A stretch of DNA of 7,259 nt from an uncultured Pyrinomonas sp. (lineage in GTDB: Bacteria; Acidobacteriota; Blastocatellia; Pyrinomonadales; Pyrinomonadaceae), in contig CAKZOF010000239.1 in assembly GCA_937135995.1 (NCBI GenBank), forward strand, positions 1-7,259, written 5' to 3'. The position numbers were made by a program, and so were the translations under genes. This document shows positions 5,328 through 7,259 of the stretch, one piece after another. Each line of letters starts with the position of its first letter. Positions within the stretch are counted from its first letter, which is position 1. Below the pieces are notes generated by a model. The model was not told the DNA's origin, ran no database searches, and worked only from the letters and a program-made list of their open reading frames with translations.

Positions 5328-7259
5328 ATGGTGGGCACAAGAGCAGGGTTGGTTAAAGCGGTCGTCAAACTGGCGTGCGTAGCGTGCCTCGTGCCGTCAG
5401 CGCTTTGGGCGCAAGTGGTCGGGCGGTACGAAGGTCGTCCTATCTCCGCCGTGCGCGTTCTGCTCGAGGGAGCGCCGGCCAACGAAGTCGTGCAGAACGA
5501 GCTCCGTAACTTGACGGGCATCGCTCCGGGCAGCGTCTATTCCGCCGTGCGCGTGCGCGAAGCGCTGCAAGCGCTCTTCGACTCTGGGCGTGTCGCCAAC
5601 GCGCGCGTCGAAGTCATCGAAGAGTCCGCAGGCAGCGTCGGCTTGCGCTTCATCGTCCGCCCGCAACCGCGCATCGGCGAGGTGCGCATCGAGATCAATG
5701 CGTCGCCCGGAGCGCCCATCACCGAAGATGAGTTGCGCGCGCGCTTGAACGTCTTCGAGCCGGAGACGCGCCTTTCGGAGCAGACGCTGCGTACCAATGC
5801 TGATCTGATTCAAGCCTATTTGCGCGACCGCGGCTTTTTCCGCGCGACGGTTGAATACACACTGCAAGTCGATCCGAGCGGGTTGCGGGCGAACGTCGTC
5901 TTTCGCGTCACGCCGGGCGAGCAGGCGACCATCGAGGCTTTCAACATTGACATCAACGGATTCAATGATGCGCGCCTGCGGTCGGAACTTCGCTTGCAAC
6001 CGGGAGCGCCGTTCACGCGCGAGGCGCTCGGGCGTGATCTCAACCGCATACGTCGGGCGCTCATCGCCGCTGGTTATCTCGCGCCGACGCTTGATGAGCC
6101 GCGCGTCGTCCTCGATTCGGCACGCAACCAAGTGACCATCACGTTGACGGGCAAGGTCGGTCCGCGCGTCAACGTCGAAATTCGTGGCTATGACCTCAGC
6201 GAACGCCGCCGCCGCGAGTTGCTTCCTGTCTTGCGCGAAGGTACGGTGGAATATTCGGCCATCGAAGAGGGAGCGCGCCGGTTGGAGAACAGGTTGCAGC
6301 AGGAAGGCTATTTCTTCGCCGAAGTCGTCGCGCGATGCACCGTCACGCCGCCGCTCAACGGAGTGACCAACGGCACGCCGGAGACGTGCGAGGTGCTCGA
6401 TCCGGAAGAACTCAACGGACGCACGGTCAACATCGTTTACGAAGCGACACCTGGACGCAGATTCCGTTTAAGCGAGATACGCATCGAAGGAACCGACAAA
6501 CTCCGCATCGAAGACCTGCGCGATCAACTGCGCTCACAAGAAGCGACGGTTCTCGGCATCATCCCGTTCCTGGGCTACGGGCGGGGCTACACCAGCCTTG
6601 ATGACCTGGAACAAGATCGGCGCTTGATTCGGTCTCGGTTGAACGATCTCGGTTATCGAAAGGCAGAAGTCGAAGTTCGTCAGGGCGTCTCGCTCGATGG
6701 CGAAAGCCTGATCATCACGTTCGTCGTCACGGAAGGGCCGTTGACGCGCGTCGCCGACATAGAGTTTCGCGGCAACACTGTGTTCACCCGCGAGCGGCTG
6801 GCGCGCGAAGTGCGCACCGTCGTCGGCGGGCCTTACTCGCGTTTGCAAGCGCGGGCCGATGCCGATGCTGTGCAGGCGTTCTACGGGCGCAACGGTTACT
6901 TGGATGCAGATGTGCGTTTGGACATCGTCGAGCTGCCGCGTTTGACTCCCGACGGCGACGAGCGCGTCCGTTTGCTCTACAGCATCGTCGAGGGCGACCA
7001 AGTTTATACGGGACGCATCTTTATCAACGGCAACGTGCGCACGCGGCGCGAGGCGATCCTCGAAGTGATCCCGCTGCGCGAAGGCGCGGTGCTGCGCGCC
7101 GACGATCTCGCTGCTGCCGAGCGCGCGTTGTTCGCCACGGATGCCTTTCGCCAAGTTATTGTGCGGACGGAGCCGACGGGCGAAAACAGAGCCGGATTTC
7201 GCCAGCGCGATGTGATCATCGATCTCGAAGAGCGACCACCGCGCGTGCTCGATTACGGC
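5328..7259 (+). CDS. Omp85-family outer membrane protein (BamA/TamA-like), seven POTRA domains visible; 3' end outside window
   Basis: This frame is open to the window end (644 residues). Residues 1-28 form a signal peptide: basic start, hydrophobic LACVACLVPSALWA, cleavage expected after A-L-W-A before Gln29; no lipobox fits. Then come seven consecutive units with the POTRA pattern (strand, helix, helix ending in a G-[YF] turn, two strands), at about 38-112, 115-196, 199-277, 279-376, 378-469, 472-555 and 557-636. Typical landmarks are LRDRGFF, LIAAGYL, LQQEGYFF, LNDLGYRKAEV, FRGNTVFTRE, YGRNGYLDADV and INGNVRTRREAILEVI. The visible part ends ERPPRVLDYG, the usual junction into the 16-stranded Omp85 barrel, which must follow outside the window. 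Such proteins insert or assemble material at the outer membrane, with POTRA domains in the periplasm. The place next to the TamB-like gene suggests a TamA-type partner role, but units 5-7 resemble BamA POTRA 3-5, so TamA and BamA cannot be told apart here. The start at 5328 was chosen because it places the signal peptide at the very N-terminus. GTG 5319 is also possible, with GGAAAAG at 5300-5306 upstream; ATG 5181 would bury the signal peptide. Neither start has a strong ribosome site. Confidence 0.9.
   Translation, partial: MVGTRAGLVKAVVKLACVACLVPSALWAQVVGRYEGRPISAVRVLLEGAPANEVVQNELRNLTGIAPGSVYSAVRVREALQALFDSGRVANARVEVIEESAGSVGLRFIVRPQPRIGEVRIEINASPGAPITEDELRARLNVFEPETRLSEQTLRTNADLIQAYLRDRGFFRATVEYTLQVDPSGLRANVVFRVTPGEQATIEAFNIDINGFNDARLRSELRLQPGAPFTREALGRDLNRIRRALIAAGYLAPTLDEPRVVLDSARNQVTITLTGKVGPRVNVEIRGYDLSERRRRELLPVLREGTVEYSAIEEGARRLENRLQQEGYFFAEVVARCTVTPPLNGVTNGTPETCEVLDPEELNGRTVNIVYEATPGRRFRLSEIRIEGTDKLRIEDLRDQLRSQEATVLGIIPFLGYGRGYTSLDDLEQDRRLIRSRLNDLGYRKAEVEVRQGVSLDGESLIITFVVTEGPLTRVADIEFRGNTVFTRERLAREVRTVVGGPYSRLQARADADAVQAFYGRNGYLDADVRLDIVELPRLTPDGDERVRLLYSIVEGDQVYTGRIFINGNVRTRREAILEVIPLREGAVLRADDLAAAERALFATDAFRQVIVRTEPTGENRAGFRQRDVIIDLEERPPRVLDYG

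Noticed and set aside
5397..7154. Antisense open frames over the Omp85 gene (up to 244 and 206 codons)
   Set aside because: The + strand reads continuously as signal peptide and POTRA domains across the same bases. The antisense products have no recognisable motif.
1..7259. CRISPR array, tRNA/rRNA gene, insertion sequence or prophage signal
   Set aside because: I saw no direct repeats with spacers, no cloverleaf-like gene, no transposase frame and no terminal inverted repeats. The window is filled by three ordinary coding regions.

Overview
The window is a GC-rich stretch, coded entirely on the + strand, from a diderm (Gram-negative-type) bacterium. The outer membrane is implied directly: one gene encodes a TamB-family inter-membrane protein and the next a POTRA-rich Omp85-family protein. 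No marker fixes the taxon. The gene order, the GC content and the divergent protein style would suit an Acidobacteriota-like lineage, but that is a guess.

Layout: (1) bases 1-206 hold the 3' end of a GTP cyclohydrolase II (RibA-type) gene whose start lies outside the window. (2) Bases 207-317 are a short intergenic stretch with only weak signals. (3) Bases 318-5162 encode a 1614-residue TamB/AsmA-like protein with one N-terminal membrane anchor, a very long beta-repeat body and a TamB C-terminal (DUF490) domain. (4) Bases 5163-5327 are an intergenic stretch with a compact GC-rich hairpin. (5) From 5328 to the window end runs a secreted Omp85-family protein, cut off just before its beta-barrel. 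Its 644 visible residues are a signal peptide followed by what I count as seven POTRA domains.

The last two genes are probably one functional unit. TamB-type proteins are anchored in the inner membrane, span the periplasm with a hydrophobic groove and contact the POTRA domains of an Omp85 protein (TamA, or BamA in some lineages). The pair therefore looks like a TAM-type system for phospholipid transport and/or outer-membrane protein assembly. The number of POTRA domains exceeds the three of TamA and the five of BamA. The TamB homologue has two visible classes of internal tandem repeat, of about 36 and about 107 residues. The riboflavin-pathway gene upstream is most likely only a neighbour.

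The remaining long open frames, mostly antisense to the two large genes, look like shadows of GC-rich coding sequence. I found no RNA genes, CRISPR arrays, insertion sequences or phage features.
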